Assembly: GCA_938031175.1 (NCBI GenBank)
Contig: CALHGZ010000009.1
Span: forward strand, 62,001 to 126,000
Reading direction: 5' to 3'
DNA length: 64,000 bases
From: Candidatus Kapaibacterium sp.
Lineage (GTDB): Bacteria > Bacteroidota > Ignavibacteria > Kapaibacteriales > UBA2268
This document shows positions 45,698 through 54,081 of this stretch, piece after piece (the stretch's first letter is position 1; each line of letters starts with the position of its first letter). The notes beneath the pieces are model-generated. The model searched no databases. It saw nothing but the letters and a program-made list of their open reading frames with translations, and was not told the DNA's origin. The translations under genes and the position numbers were made by a program.

Positions 45698-46858
45698 ATG
45701 TTAGAAAAAGCATTTCAAGGAAGCAGAACATATTGGACCTGGATCATCTTTCTTCTCCTGTTGATTGTTATAGGTGTTTATTTTTATTTGAAGCAATTTT
45801 CCACTGGTTTAGGAATAACAGGATTGAGCCGAGATGTATCCTGGGGATTTTATATTGCTCAATTTACTTTCCTCGTCGGTGTGGCTGCATCCGCAGTAAT
45901 GGTTGTTTTGCCTTACTATTTACATAATTATAAAGCATTTGGCAAAATAACAATTTTGGGAGAGTTTTTAGCAATTGGTTCAGTTATAATGTGTATGCTT
46001 TTTATTTTTGTTGATATGGGACAGCCACTAAGAATAGCTAATGTATTTCTTCATCCAACGCTTAACTCACCAATGTTTTGGGATTCAGTATCTTTGCTGG
46101 GTTATTTAATTTTGAATGTAATTATAAGTATCGTAACTCTCGATGCAGAAAAGAAAGGGATTAAACCACCATCTTGGATAAAACCTATAATTGTCATCTC
46201 AATACCATGGGCTATTAGTATTCATACTGTTACAGCATTTTTATATTCTGGTCTTGCAGCGAGGCCATTCTGGATGTCAGCTATTATGGCACCACGATTT
46301 CTTGCTACTGCTTTTGCCGCTGGTCCGGCTTTGCTTATAATTTTGTGTTTATTTCTAAAGAAAATTTCCAAATTTGATGTTGGTAAAGAACCGATTCAAA
46401 ATTTAGCTATAATAGTAACCTATGCGATGTTACTGAACGTATTTTTCATTTTACTTGAATTATTTACAGCTCTTTATAGCGGAATTCATCACCATGCTGA
46501 ACATTTTCAATTTATGTATTTTGGATTAGATGGGAATTATACACTTGTACCCTGGATGTGGATTTCTACATTTCTGGCAATTTTAGCGATTATATTTCTT
46601 TTGATACCTTCATTGAGAAAATCTGATAAAACTTTACTTTGGGGCTGTATATTTGTTTTCAGTTCAATTTGGATTGATAAAGGGTTGGCTATGGTTGTTA
46701 CTGGTTTTATTCCAAATCCATTAGGATATGTTACACCTTATTGGCCTACGATGCCAGAAATTATGATTTCTATTGGTGTGTTTGCAGTGGGTATTTTAGT
46801 AATTACAGGTTTATATAAAATAGCCCTAACTGTGAGAGGGGAATTGAAATCAATGTAA
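45698..46858 (+). CDS. dsrP: DsrP, NrfD-family quinone-interacting membrane subunit
   Basis: The start is the ATG at 45698 (MLEKAFQGSRTYWTW) with GAGGAGG seven bases upstream; the track start is a TTG inside dsrO. The 386-residue protein has about ten membrane segments and the NrfD-type features GLSRDVSWGFYIAQFTFLVGVAASAVMVVLP, quoted in part, and SIPWAISIHTVTAFLYSGL. It links the quinone pool to DsrO. It is the last gene of the operon and is followed by a strong terminator. Confidence 0.94.
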   Translation: MLEKAFQGSRTYWTWIIFLLLLIVIGVYFYLKQFSTGLGITGLSRDVSWGFYIAQFTFLVGVAASAVMVVLPYYLHNYKAFGKITILGEFLAIGSVIMCMLFIFVDMGQPLRIANVFLHPTLNSPMFWDSVSLLGYLILNVIISIVTLDAEKKGIKPPSWIKPIIVISIPWAISIHTVTAFLYSGLAARPFWMSAIMAPRFLATAFAAGPALLIILCLFLKKISKFDVGKEPIQNLAIIVTYAMLLNVFFILLELFTALYSGIHHHAEHFQFMYFGLDGNYTLVPWMWISTFLAILAIIFLLIPSLRKSDKTLLWGCIFVFSSIWIDKGLAMVVTGFIPNPLGYVTPYWPTMPEIMISIGVFAVGILVITGLYKIALTVRGELKSM

Positions 46859-46875
46859 TAAACAAAAAAAATTGT

Positions 46876-46907
46876 AAGAGGTGCTGTAAAGCACCTCTTT
46901 TTTATTT
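46876..46907 (+). terminator. Rho-independent terminator after dsrP, possibly bidirectional
   Basis: A 9-base stem AAGAGGTGC / GCACCTCTT with a 6-base loop is followed by a T-run on the plus strand. It starts 18 bases after the dsrP stop. The convergent aminotransferase gene ends beside it, and on the minus strand the stem is followed by ACAATTTTTTTT, so it may serve both genes. Confidence 0.92.
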
Positions 46908-48077
46908 TTTACTATTATAGAAAAATTCTGCGATTGTTTGGACGACGTATTCAATTTGTTCTTCTGTTAGTTCTGGGAAGATTGGTAGTGCAAGAGAATG
47001 GGCTGCTAATTTATCAGCAACTGGATATGTTTTGTTTTTGTCAATAATTGCTTGGAAGCAGGGCTGACGATGAAAAGGCACTGGATAATATATTTCTGTT
47101 CCGATATTCTTTGAATTGAGATATTGCCTCAATTCATCACGCTTTTCAACTTGAATAATGTATTGGTTATAAATATGATAATCAATGATTTCACTTGATT
47201 TGTAAACCGCCTTTGGTAGTAGTACTTTATTTTTTTCATTGAATTCATTTGTTGTAGTGTCTTCAGCAAGGGCGAATTTAATGAAGAGTTGATTATAGAG
47301 GTGAGCGTTTTTTCTTCTTTTCCTATGCCATTCGGGTAAATATTTTAATTTGACGTTTAATACAGCAGCCTGAATTGCATCAAGCCTGAAATTTCCACCA
47401 ATATGATGGTGGTAATATTTTGGTTCCATTCCATGGTTGCGTATTTGCTTTAATTTTTTTGCTAGTTCATCCTCATTTGTAACAATCATTCCGCCGTCGC
47501 CAAAACAACCTAAATTTTTTGTTGGATAGAATGAAAAGCATCCCATTAGTCCAAAAGCCCCAGCACGACGATTGTCTTTAAATTGACAACCGATTGCTTG
47601 AGCTGCGTCTTCAATTAATGGAATTGAGTACTTTTTTGCAATTTCAGTGAGTTTATCCATTTCACAAATTTGTCCAAACAGATGGACGGGCATTATAGCT
47701 TTTGTTCTATGAGTTATTGCTTGTTCAATCTGGTAAGGGTCAATATTAAAAGTGAGTGGATCGCTGTCTATAAATATTGGTGTTGCATTTAATCGAGCGA
47801 CAACACCTGCAGTAGCGAAGAATGAATAAGTTGGTATAATAACTTCATCTCCGTTTCCTATACCTATAGCCATTAAAGCTGCAAGTAGTGCATCGGTGCC
47901 ACTTGAGACAGCTATTGCATATTTTACTCCGCTGTATTCAGCAATACGTTCTTCTAATATTTCTACTTCTTTACCTAAAATTAATTTTTGTGATCGGATT
48001 ATCGAGAGTATTGCAGGCTCAACTTCATCTTTAATCTGTTTATATTGGAGGGTTAAATCTAATAATGGTACGTTCAT
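46902..48077 (-). CDS. DegT/DnrJ/EryC1/StrS-family sugar aminotransferase
   Basis: The 391-residue PLP-dependent enzyme shows FVDSD-type and SSGTDALLAALMAIGIGNGDEVIIP (quoted in part: SSGTDALLAAL). It also shows the aspartate in IPLIEDAAQAIGCQ and the cofactor lysine in SFYPTKNLGCFGDGG. It transfers an amino group to a nucleotide-linked keto sugar for surface polysaccharide or glycan assembly. No other sugar-nucleotide genes are adjacent, so the exact sugar is unknown. It starts ten bases after archease on the same strand. Confidence 0.9.
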   Translation of the reverse strand: MNVPLLDLTLQYKQIKDEVEPAILSIIRSQKLILGKEVEILEERIAEYSGVKYAIAVSSGTDALLAALMAIGIGNGDEVIIPTYSFFATAGVVARLNATPIFIDSDPLTFNIDPYQIEQAITHRTKAIMPVHLFGQICEMDKLTEIAKKYSIPLIEDAAQAIGCQFKDNRRAGAFGLMGCFSFYPTKNLGCFGDGGMIVTNEDELAKKLKQIRNHGMEPKYYHHHIGGNFRLDAIQAAVLNVKLKYLPEWHRKRRKNAHLYNQLFIKFALAEDTTTNEFNEKNKVLLPKAVYKSSEIIDYHIYNQYIIQVEKRDELRQYLNSKNIGTEIYYPVPFHRQPCFQAIIDKNKTYPVADKLAAHSLALPIFPELTEEQIEYVVQTIAEFFYNSKK

Positions 48078-48086
48078 GTTTTTAAT

Positions 48087-48497
48087 TTAAATGTCAATAA
48101 CAATAATTGTGGAATAGATATTATTAATTTTTTTTATTTCAGCTTCATGGTAGGTAATTGCTTTAATATCCTTATCGAGTTTATCAATATAAAAGCCGTA
48201 AATTGAGGCTTTTAGTTCTGTAAGTTCTAGTTTTTGGAAAGTTACTTGTGGAAAAATGGCTTTATATCTATGAATTAGATTTAGAACATCAGAAAGAAAG
48301 TCAATTAGTAAAGATGTTTGGTCGTATGAATTGACTTGTATATTTTCAGAAATTGTAAACTCTTTTTTTGTGAAGTCTGAGTTATAAAGAATTGAGCAGA
48401 TTGCTTCTAAAGAGACGATGAAAAGCTCTTCAATGGAATCTGCTTCAGATAGAATTCTTACATCAGCCGTGTGTGGAAGTAATTCAAAACGTTTCAT
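48087..48497 (-). CDS. Archease family protein
   Basis: The 136-residue protein matches archease. The N-terminus MKRFELLPHTADVRILSEADSIEELF carries the conserved Asp of HTADV. Later come LLIDFLSDVLNLIHRYK and the C-terminal KAITYHEAEI...IIVIDI with its terminal Asp. Archease activates the RNA ligase RtcB by helping guanylate transfer. No rtcB gene is visible in the window. It is read between E2 and the aminotransferase, 11 bases after the E2 stop. Confidence 0.88.
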   Translation of the reverse strand: MKRFELLPHTADVRILSEADSIEELFIVSLEAICSILYNSDFTKKEFTISENIQVNSYDQTSLLIDFLSDVLNLIHRYKAIFPQVTFQKLELTELKASIYGFYIDKLDKDIKAITYHEAEIKKINNIYSTIIVIDI

Positions 48498-48508
48498 TTT
48501 AGATAGAT

Positions 48509-50164
48509 TCAGAGCATAATCGTTTCTTGGTTCATATTTTCTAAACTTTGGACAATGGCTTGCAAAGTAGTACCGGCTAAATATCCATCTATAACTCTAT
48601 GGTCATAGGTCAAGGATAAATAAATCATATCTCTAATTACAATTAAATATTCGCCGTCTATCAATCTAACAACAGGCCTTTTTTGAATAGCACCCAGACC
48701 GAGTATAGCTGTTTGTGGCTGATTTATTATTGGTGTTCCAAATAAAGTGCCAGCAGTACCATAGTTTGTTATCGTAAAGGTACCGCCTTGAATGTCATCG
48801 GGATTAAGTTTTTTGTTTCGAGCTCTGTTTGCTAGGTCAGTTATTGCTCTTTGTAAACCGGTAAGGCTTAAGGTTTCGGCATATTTAATTACGGGGACGA
48901 TTAAGTTGCCATCAGGTAATGCAGTAGCCATTCCAAGATGTATTCGTTTATGTCTAATGATGTTTGTCCCGTCAACGCTGACATTGATCATTGGATTTTT
49001 TAATATACCTTCGATTGCAGCGCGAGCAAAAAATGGTGTATAGGTTAATTTTATACCTTCACGTTTTTCAAATTCGTCTTTAAATTTCTCTCTAAAACGG
49101 ACAATTTGAGTAACGTCGGCTTCCGTAACACTTGTAACGTGTGCTGAGGTATGTTTAGAATAAACCATATGTTCAGCGATAATCTGACGTACTCTGTCCA
49201 TTGGTATAATTTCTATGTCGTCACCGGTTGTTGGTGGTAAATATTTTTCTTGTGTAGTAGTTTTACTTATTTTGACTGTTGGTTTTGCGGGTTCTTCTAA
49301 AGTTATAGTTTTTTCAACTTGTGGCTTTGCTACTCTTGTCTCGATATAAGCAAGTAAATCCTTTTTAGTAACTCTACCATCTATTCCTGTACCGGTAATT
49401 GAAGCAAGTTCTTCTTCAGTGATATTATGTTCTGAGGCGATTGTGCGCACTACAGGTGAGTAAAATCTTTTGCCAATGTTTTTAGCTACTTTTTCCTGTA
49501 TATGGGTTTCAGTTTTTGCTTGTGGTTTTGTTATTGGAGTTTGAATCTGTTCGATTTTCTCTGTAGTTGTAGTAAATGTACCGGCAGTTGCAATTTTTGC
49601 AATAACAGCACCAACTTCGACTGTTTCACCTTCTTTGGCGATGATTTCCTGCAAAATACCACTTGCAGGTGATGGAACTTCGGTATCAACTTTATCTGTT
49701 GAGATTTCAAGAATCATTTCGTCGCGTTCAACTTTTTCTCCGGGTTTTTTGAGCCATTTGGTAATAGTTCCTTCTTGGAGGGATTCGCCCATTTTGGGCA
49801 TTATAACTTCTATAATAGATTGATTGCTTGGTGCTGTTGTTTCTTTCTGCACTGGCATTTCTATTTTTATTTCGGATTTTTGCTGGTCAGGGTTAGTTTC
49901 TTGTTTAATTGTTTGTGCTTTATCGGTTTCGGTTTCAATCTCAGCGATGGGTTTGCCAACCTCAATGGTTTCATTTTCGTTAGCTAAAATTTTGACAATG
50001 ATTCCGGATGCAGGGGATGGAACTTCGGTGTCAACTTTGTCAGTAGAAATTTCGAGTAATGTTTCGTCTCTTTCTACTTTATCTCCCGGTTTTTTATGCC
50101 ACTTGATAATTGTACCTTCCTGCAATGATTCGCCCATTTTAGGCATTATAACTTCAACAATCAT
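48509..50164 (-). CDS. Dihydrolipoamide acyltransferase (E2) with two lipoyl domains
   Basis: The 551-residue protein has two nearly identical lipoyl domains (about 1-77 and 119-195), each with the lipoylated lysine in EISTDKVDTEVPSPASG. A peripheral-subunit-binding domain (about 233-272, YSPVVRTIASEHNI) and the catalytic domain (about 320-551) follow. The catalytic domain ends with the active-site motif DHRVIDGYLAG. E2 passes the acyl group to CoA at the core of a 2-oxoacid dehydrogenase complex. The E1 alpha-beta fusion at 8384-10579 is the likely partner. Specificity (branched-chain, pyruvate or 2-oxoglutarate) cannot be fixed, but the E1 loop favours branched-chain. Confidence 0.94.
   Translation of the reverse strand: MIVEVIMPKMGESLQEGTIIKWHKKPGDKVERDETLLEISTDKVDTEVPSPASGIIVKILANENETIEVGKPIAEIETETDKAQTIKQETNPDQQKSEIKIEMPVQKETTAPSNQSIIEVIMPKMGESLQEGTITKWLKKPGEKVERDEMILEISTDKVDTEVPSPASGILQEIIAKEGETVEVGAVIAKIATAGTFTTTTEKIEQIQTPITKPQAKTETHIQEKVAKNIGKRFYSPVVRTIASEHNITEEELASITGTGIDGRVTKKDLLAYIETRVAKPQVEKTITLEEPAKPTVKISKTTTQEKYLPPTTGDDIEIIPMDRVRQIIAEHMVYSKHTSAHVTSVTEADVTQIVRFREKFKDEFEKREGIKLTYTPFFARAAIEGILKNPMINVSVDGTNIIRHKRIHLGMATALPDGNLIVPVIKYAETLSLTGLQRAITDLANRARNKKLNPDDIQGGTFTITNYGTAGTLFGTPIINQPQTAILGLGAIQKRPVVRLIDGEYLIVIRDMIYLSLTYDHRVIDGYLAGTTLQAIVQSLENMNQETIML
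49580..50164 (-). repeat. Tandem duplication of the lipoyl-domain coding sequence in E2
   Basis: Two segments at the 5' end of the E2 gene are closely similar at the DNA level, for example CGCCCATTTTAGGCATTATAACTTC near 50133 and the near-copy at 49788. High identity points to recent duplication or gene conversion between the domains. Confidence 0.8.
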
Positions 50165-50245
50165 TTTATGACTCCACTATTTCTCATTCATTTAATAATT
50201 CAAAAGTGCAAATTACCAAAAATTAAGTGATTAATCAACCTGATG

Positions 50246-50291
50246 AAAAAAAACCTTCAAAGTTCAAATATGTTAAAAAACTTTGAAGGTT
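50246..50291 (-). terminator. Rho-independent terminator of the LolA-like gene
   Basis: A 13-base perfect stem AACCTTCAAAGTT / AACTTTGAAGGTT lies beyond the minus-strand stop at 50311. On the minus strand it is followed by eight T residues. Confidence 0.9.
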
Positions 50292-50310
50292 GATATTTTA
50301 TCAAAGAAAA

Positions 50311-51006
50311 TTAGGGCTTAACAAATAAGGAATCCTCTACTGGTGGATCAATTTCGATTGAATCGTAATAGATTATCTGTTCAAAGTTTTGAACGTTAAT
50401 TTGTATTGTATGAGGCAAAGAAATACCATTTATTGTTTTTAAATCTTTGAATGACATTTTAATTTCACCAGATTCATCTGATTTAGCAATTAATTGGATG
50501 AGTTTATAATCGTTGGCTGTTATGTAGATATCTGCTTGTTCTTGGTCAATGCCAGGTAGGTAATTTATTCTAAATACATCAAAGCCTTCAATTTTTTCTC
50601 TACCGATTAATTTAAGTTTAGATTGTTCTTTATTATAATTATAAAGAGGACCCCATAGTAATTCAACGAATTGAGCAACTTGTCTTTTAGCTTGAGGAGG
50701 TAAATCGATAATTTGGCCTTGCTGGGAAGCCCAACCTGATTCACCACTAAAAACTCCGATGAAGGTTTGATCTTCAACATAAGTTTCATTTCTGAATTTT
50801 TGTGGATTTTTGTAATAGCTAACAAATTTCACTTCGGTTCCCATATAATTCAAATGTCCTTTTGCTAATAATGAAGTAATATTTTTTAGTTTTTCAATAC
50901 CATTTGTTTCAAAATATTTTTCAACTATATCTTCTTCTTTGCCGGCAAAAACATTAATGAACAGAGAAAAAATTAATGCCGTAAAAATTGCTGATTTGGA
51001 TTTCAT
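50311..51006 (-). CDS. Secreted LolA-like outer-membrane lipoprotein-sorting domain protein
   Basis: The 231-residue protein begins with a signal peptide (MKSKSAIFTALIFSLFINVFA). The rest is beta-rich and typical of the LolA/LolB-like periplasmic fold seen in Bacteroidota: DIVEKYFETNGIEKLKNITSLLAKG, then GVFSGESGWASQQGQ and a C-terminal IKMSFKDLKTINGISLPHTIQI. The pattern of methyl-accepting ends is absent. It may bind lipid-linked cargo or an outer-membrane lipoprotein. It is monocistronic with a clear terminator. Function beyond the fold is uncertain. Confidence 0.75.
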   Translation of the reverse strand: MKSKSAIFTALIFSLFINVFAGKEEDIVEKYFETNGIEKLKNITSLLAKGHLNYMGTEVKFVSYYKNPQKFRNETYVEDQTFIGVFSGESGWASQQGQIIDLPPQAKRQVAQFVELLWGPLYNYNKEQSKLKLIGREKIEGFDVFRINYLPGIDQEQADIYITANDYKLIQLIAKSDESGEIKMSFKDLKTINGISLPHTIQINVQNFEQIIYYDSIEIDPPVEDSLFVKP

Positions 51007-51070
51007 ATAACACCTTGTTTTAATTAATTAAAAATATTGTTTATAAACGCTTGATTAAGTAATATATTTA

Positions 51071-51919
51071 CTATCGAAGAGTAATTTTTTTTAATTTCAT
51101 CATAAATTCTTTAGCTTCTAAACCTTTAAGTGAAGAATTTTCAATTAATTCATCTGAAAGTCTATCGAAATTAATTATTTGTTTTAGAACATTGATTTCT
51201 TGCTTTGACAAATTAATACCACCGAGTATGTAATCTTCAAAAGCTTCCCACGTAATTGGAACTGCAATTTTAAGGATTTCAGCAATTTTTTCAGCATAAA
51301 CACGAATTTCATATTGAGCATGCCAATCTAATCGTAACTTTAAGAAATGCAGTAGGTTATGCAAGTCAATTTTCCAATACCATTCGGTGTAAGTTGAAAG
51401 TGGAAGATTGATACGAGCTAATTCTCTTGCAAGGTTTTTTTCGAGCATACTTTGGTATTGACTATAGAGTAAGTATTGTGATTCCTGTAAAATTTGCAAA
51501 ATAAGCTTAGCTGTTTCTTCAGGTAATCTTTCCTCATCGCGTCCTTGTTTGTTGATAGTACTTTGAGTTCTGATTTGCTCAATTTCAGGTACATAAAATT
51601 CGTCCTTCATCTCTGAGTATCTTCCACTATATTCGTTTACGTTTGCGGTGCGGTGCCTTATCCATTGCCTTGCAACAAAAATTGGTAATTTTATATGGAA
51701 TTTGAATTCCACCATTTCGAAGGGAGAAGTATGACGGTGACGCATTAAATATCTAATTAGCTCGCGATCTGCACTTGGTGTTTTTGTTCCTTTGCCGTAG
51801 GATACGCGGGCAGCTTGAACAATTGATGAGTCATCGCCCATAGCATCTATCAATCTGATAAATCCTTTATCAAGGCATTTAATTTCTTTACCAAGAATCT
51901 TGCTTAGTGCTTCATTCAT
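51071..51919 (-). CDS. thyX: FAD-dependent thymidylate synthase
   Basis: The 282-residue protein has the ThyX motif [16 protein letters not shown] (RHRX7S) and the upstream [19 protein letters not shown]. ThyX methylates dUMP using methylene-tetrahydrofolate and FAD, in place of ThyA. A C-terminal extension of about 50 residues follows the core ([20 protein letters not shown]). Its promoter probably lies in the gap shared with divergent trpS. Confidence 0.95.
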   Translation of the reverse strand: MNEALSKILGKEIKCLDKGFIRLIDAMGDDSSIVQAARVSYGKGTKTPSADRELIRYLMRHRHTSPFEMVEFKFHIKLPIFVARQWIRHRTANVNEYSGRYSEMKDEFYVPEIEQIRTQSTINKQGRDEERLPEETAKLILQILQESQYLLYSQYQSMLEKNLARELARINLPLSTYTEWYWKIDLHNLLHFLKLRLDWHAQYEIRVYAEKIAEILKIAVPITWEAFEDYILGGINLSKQEINVLKQIINFDRLSDELIENSSLKGLEAKEFMMKLKKITLR

Positions 51920-52062
51920 ATATCTTACTTTAAATTATCAAATAATTAAATTATAAAATTACTAAAATTTAAGTCAATTGAAATCATTAATTTTGCAATT
52001 GTTTTTAGAAAGAATCATATCTTTAAATAAACAATTTTTAAACTATAAATTTACAGGAACAG

Positions 52063-53070
52063 ATGGAACAAAAAATCGGAAGAAGGAAAATAATATTAAG
52101 CGGAATACAACCTTCAGGTAAATTACATCTCGGTAATTTAATAGGGGCAATAAGGAACTGGGTTCGTTTACAGGATGAATATCAATGTTATTTTGCTATA
52201 GTTGATATGCATGCAATAACTGTCCCTACTGAACCATCAAAACTTAAAGTGCAGACTTTAGATTTGGCAGCAATGCTTATCGCCTGCGGTATTGACCCAA
52301 ATAAAAGTGTATTGTTTATTCAATCCCATGTACCAGAACACGCACAACTTGCATGGGTATTGAACTGCTACACTTCGATGGGTGAATTGAACCGAATGAC
52401 ACAATTTAAGGACAAATCAGCCAAGCAGAAAGATTTTATCAATGTCGGGCTTTTTACATATCCAGTTCTTCAGGCTGCAGATATATTATTGTACCAAGCC
52501 GATTTAGTTCCAGTTGGTGAAGACCAAAAGCAACATTTGGAATTATCGAGAAACATAGCTGAGCGATTTAACTATTATTTCCCTGATACATTTAATTTGC
52601 CGGAACCAATGATACCTGAGGTTGGTGCGAGAATTATGAGTTTACAAGATCCTACAAAAAAAATGTCAAAATCAGATGAGAATGAAAAATCTATAATATA
52701 CATTAGCGATAGCGAGAATGAAATCAAAAATAAAATCAAACGTGCCGTTACTGATTCAGGTGCAAATGTTAAATACACAGATAAAAAGCCAGGTATTAAA
52801 AATTTAATAGCTATTTATCATATTGCAACTGGCTTGTCAATACCTGAAATTGAACAAAAATTTGCTAATAAGGGTTACGGGGAATTTAAAGTTGCTGTTG
52901 CTGAAGCGCTGGTTGAATATTTAACTCCAATAAGGAATAAATATTTGGAGCTAAAGTCAAACCAGAAAGAATTGAAATCAATATTGGCAAGTGGTGCTGA
53001 TGCCGCCAGAAAAGTTGCAAATAAAACATTGAGAAAAGTATACAAAAAAATTGGTTTTATTGTTGAGTAA
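52063..53070 (+). CDS. trpS: Tryptophanyl-tRNA synthetase
   Basis: The 335-residue class I synthetase has the HIGH-type motif SGIQPSGKLHLGNLIGAI, LQAADILLYQADLVPVGEDQKQHLELSRNIA (quoted in part: VPVGEDQKQHLE) and the KMSKS loop PTKKMSKSDEN. It charges tRNA-Trp in the cytoplasm. The length and domain order are standard. It reads divergently from thyX. Confidence 0.97.
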   Translation: MEQKIGRRKIILSGIQPSGKLHLGNLIGAIRNWVRLQDEYQCYFAIVDMHAITVPTEPSKLKVQTLDLAAMLIACGIDPNKSVLFIQSHVPEHAQLAWVLNCYTSMGELNRMTQFKDKSAKQKDFINVGLFTYPVLQAADILLYQADLVPVGEDQKQHLELSRNIAERFNYYFPDTFNLPEPMIPEVGARIMSLQDPTKKMSKSDENEKSIIYISDSENEIKNKIKRAVTDSGANVKYTDKKPGIKNLIAIYHIATGLSIPEIEQKFANKGYGEFKVAVAEALVEYLTPIRNKYLELKSNQKELKSILASGADAARKVANKTLRKVYKKIGFIVE

Positions 53071-53142
53071 CAATATAAATTTTATATTATTCGTTTATAG
53101 CACTGAAAATTTTTAGTATATAAAATAATTGGGTGTAGAGCC

Positions 53143-53436
53143 ATGCCGACATATTTGTACAAATGTCAAACCTGTGGTAATGAATTTACTTATGAACAAA
53201 AAATAAGCGAACCAGCACTTACGCATTGTCCAGCTGAAATTTGTCCCAGTCTGGAAAAAGGCAAAGGCTTGGTCATGCGAAAGATCAGTAAAAATGTGAG
53301 TTTTGTTTTTAATGGTAATGGATTTTATTTAACTGACTACGTTCACAAAAAGGAGAAGTCAGCAGAAAATACTTGTAATACTGCTGATTCTTCTTGTCCT
53401 GCTTGTGTGTCAAATGTTAGCAAAAATGTAGCATAA
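53143..53436 (+). CDS. FmdB-type zinc-ribbon protein
   Basis: The 97-residue protein starts MPTYLYKCQTCGNEF and matches the FmdB putative regulatory family: a CxxC zinc ribbon, then a second Cys pair (CPAEICP), then VSFVFNGNGFYLTDY. The C-terminal tail carries three more Cys (SSCPACVSN), which may bind a further metal. The family's role is not settled. It follows trpS by about 70 bases and ends at a strong terminator. Confidence 0.87.
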   Translation: MPTYLYKCQTCGNEFTYEQKISEPALTHCPAEICPSLEKGKGLVMRKISKNVSFVFNGNGFYLTDYVHKKEKSAENTCNTADSSCPACVSNVSKNVA

Positions 53437-53459
53437 ATGATCAAAACACGATTTTTAGG

Positions 53460-53486
53460 ACCACCCGAGAAAGGGTGGTTTTTTTA
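53460..53486 (+). terminator. Rho-independent terminator after the FmdB-type gene
   Basis: A 7-base stem ACCACCC / GGGTGGT with loop GAGAAA is followed by about eight T residues on the plus strand, 23 bases after the stop. Confidence 0.92.
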
Positions 53487-53554
53487 TTTTTAATAAGTAA
53501 AGCAAATGAATTCTACGTTCATTTTTCATAACTTATGAGAGAAAGTCATTGAAT

Positions 53555-53956
53555 CTAATTATTTATATATTTGATAATTAATTTATCTTTTTCGAGATTA
53601 ATTATTTGAATTTTGATAGTTTGTCTATTAACTATAACTTCAATTGTATTAGGGCTGATTTTTTTCCACGAACCATTTTTGCTTTGCTTCTCAGCATTTT
53701 GTTCAATACTACCATAATTCAATGTCCCATCTAGGAAAAATTCAAAGAAGACTCTATCTTTTGCTGGAGGAAGTTCAAAATCGGAATTGCGAAAAACTAT
53801 ATATTCGTCAAAGTCTTCTTCATAAGAGTGAATCCATTTTTGATGAAATTCTTTAACTTTAACTTCAAGAAAATTACTATTTCTACATTGGAAGAGGTTA
53901 ATGAATGAAATGATCACAATTAAAGCAAGTTTTATTGGTTTAGTGTAATTTATCAT
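53555..53956 (-). CDS. Small lipoprotein of unknown function
   Basis: The 133-residue protein has a signal ending in a lipobox (INLFQC, Cys near residue 24), so it is probably lipid-anchored. The rest includes HQKWIHSYEEDFDEYIVFRNSDFELPPAKDR and GSWKKISPNTIEVIV. It resembles a small beta-rich family with a W.hSyEED...PPAR-type layout that I recall only as hypothetical. It stands alone between two plus-strand genes and has its own promoter. No function assigned. Confidence 0.7.
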   Translation of the reverse strand: MINYTKPIKLALIVIISFINLFQCRNSNFLEVKVKEFHQKWIHSYEEDFDEYIVFRNSDFELPPAKDRVFFEFFLDGTLNYGSIEQNAEKQSKNGSWKKISPNTIEVIVNRQTIKIQIINLEKDKLIIKYINN

Positions 53957-54081
53957 TTTAACAATAATAATGATAATGGACTATAATGAGTTATTAACGA
54001 AGCTATAATATTTTTGATTGTTATAAATTTCATTTTGCTTTTTGTAATTTGCACTTTATTTTAAAATCATAATAACATAAT

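Noticed and set aside
41820-45720. Strong GGAGG ribosome-binding sites in the dsr operon as a sign of recent horizontal transfer
   Set aside because: Other genes in the window, such as rpsB, dsbD, hpf, accD and the repeat protein at 14899, have equally good sites, so this does not set the operon apart.
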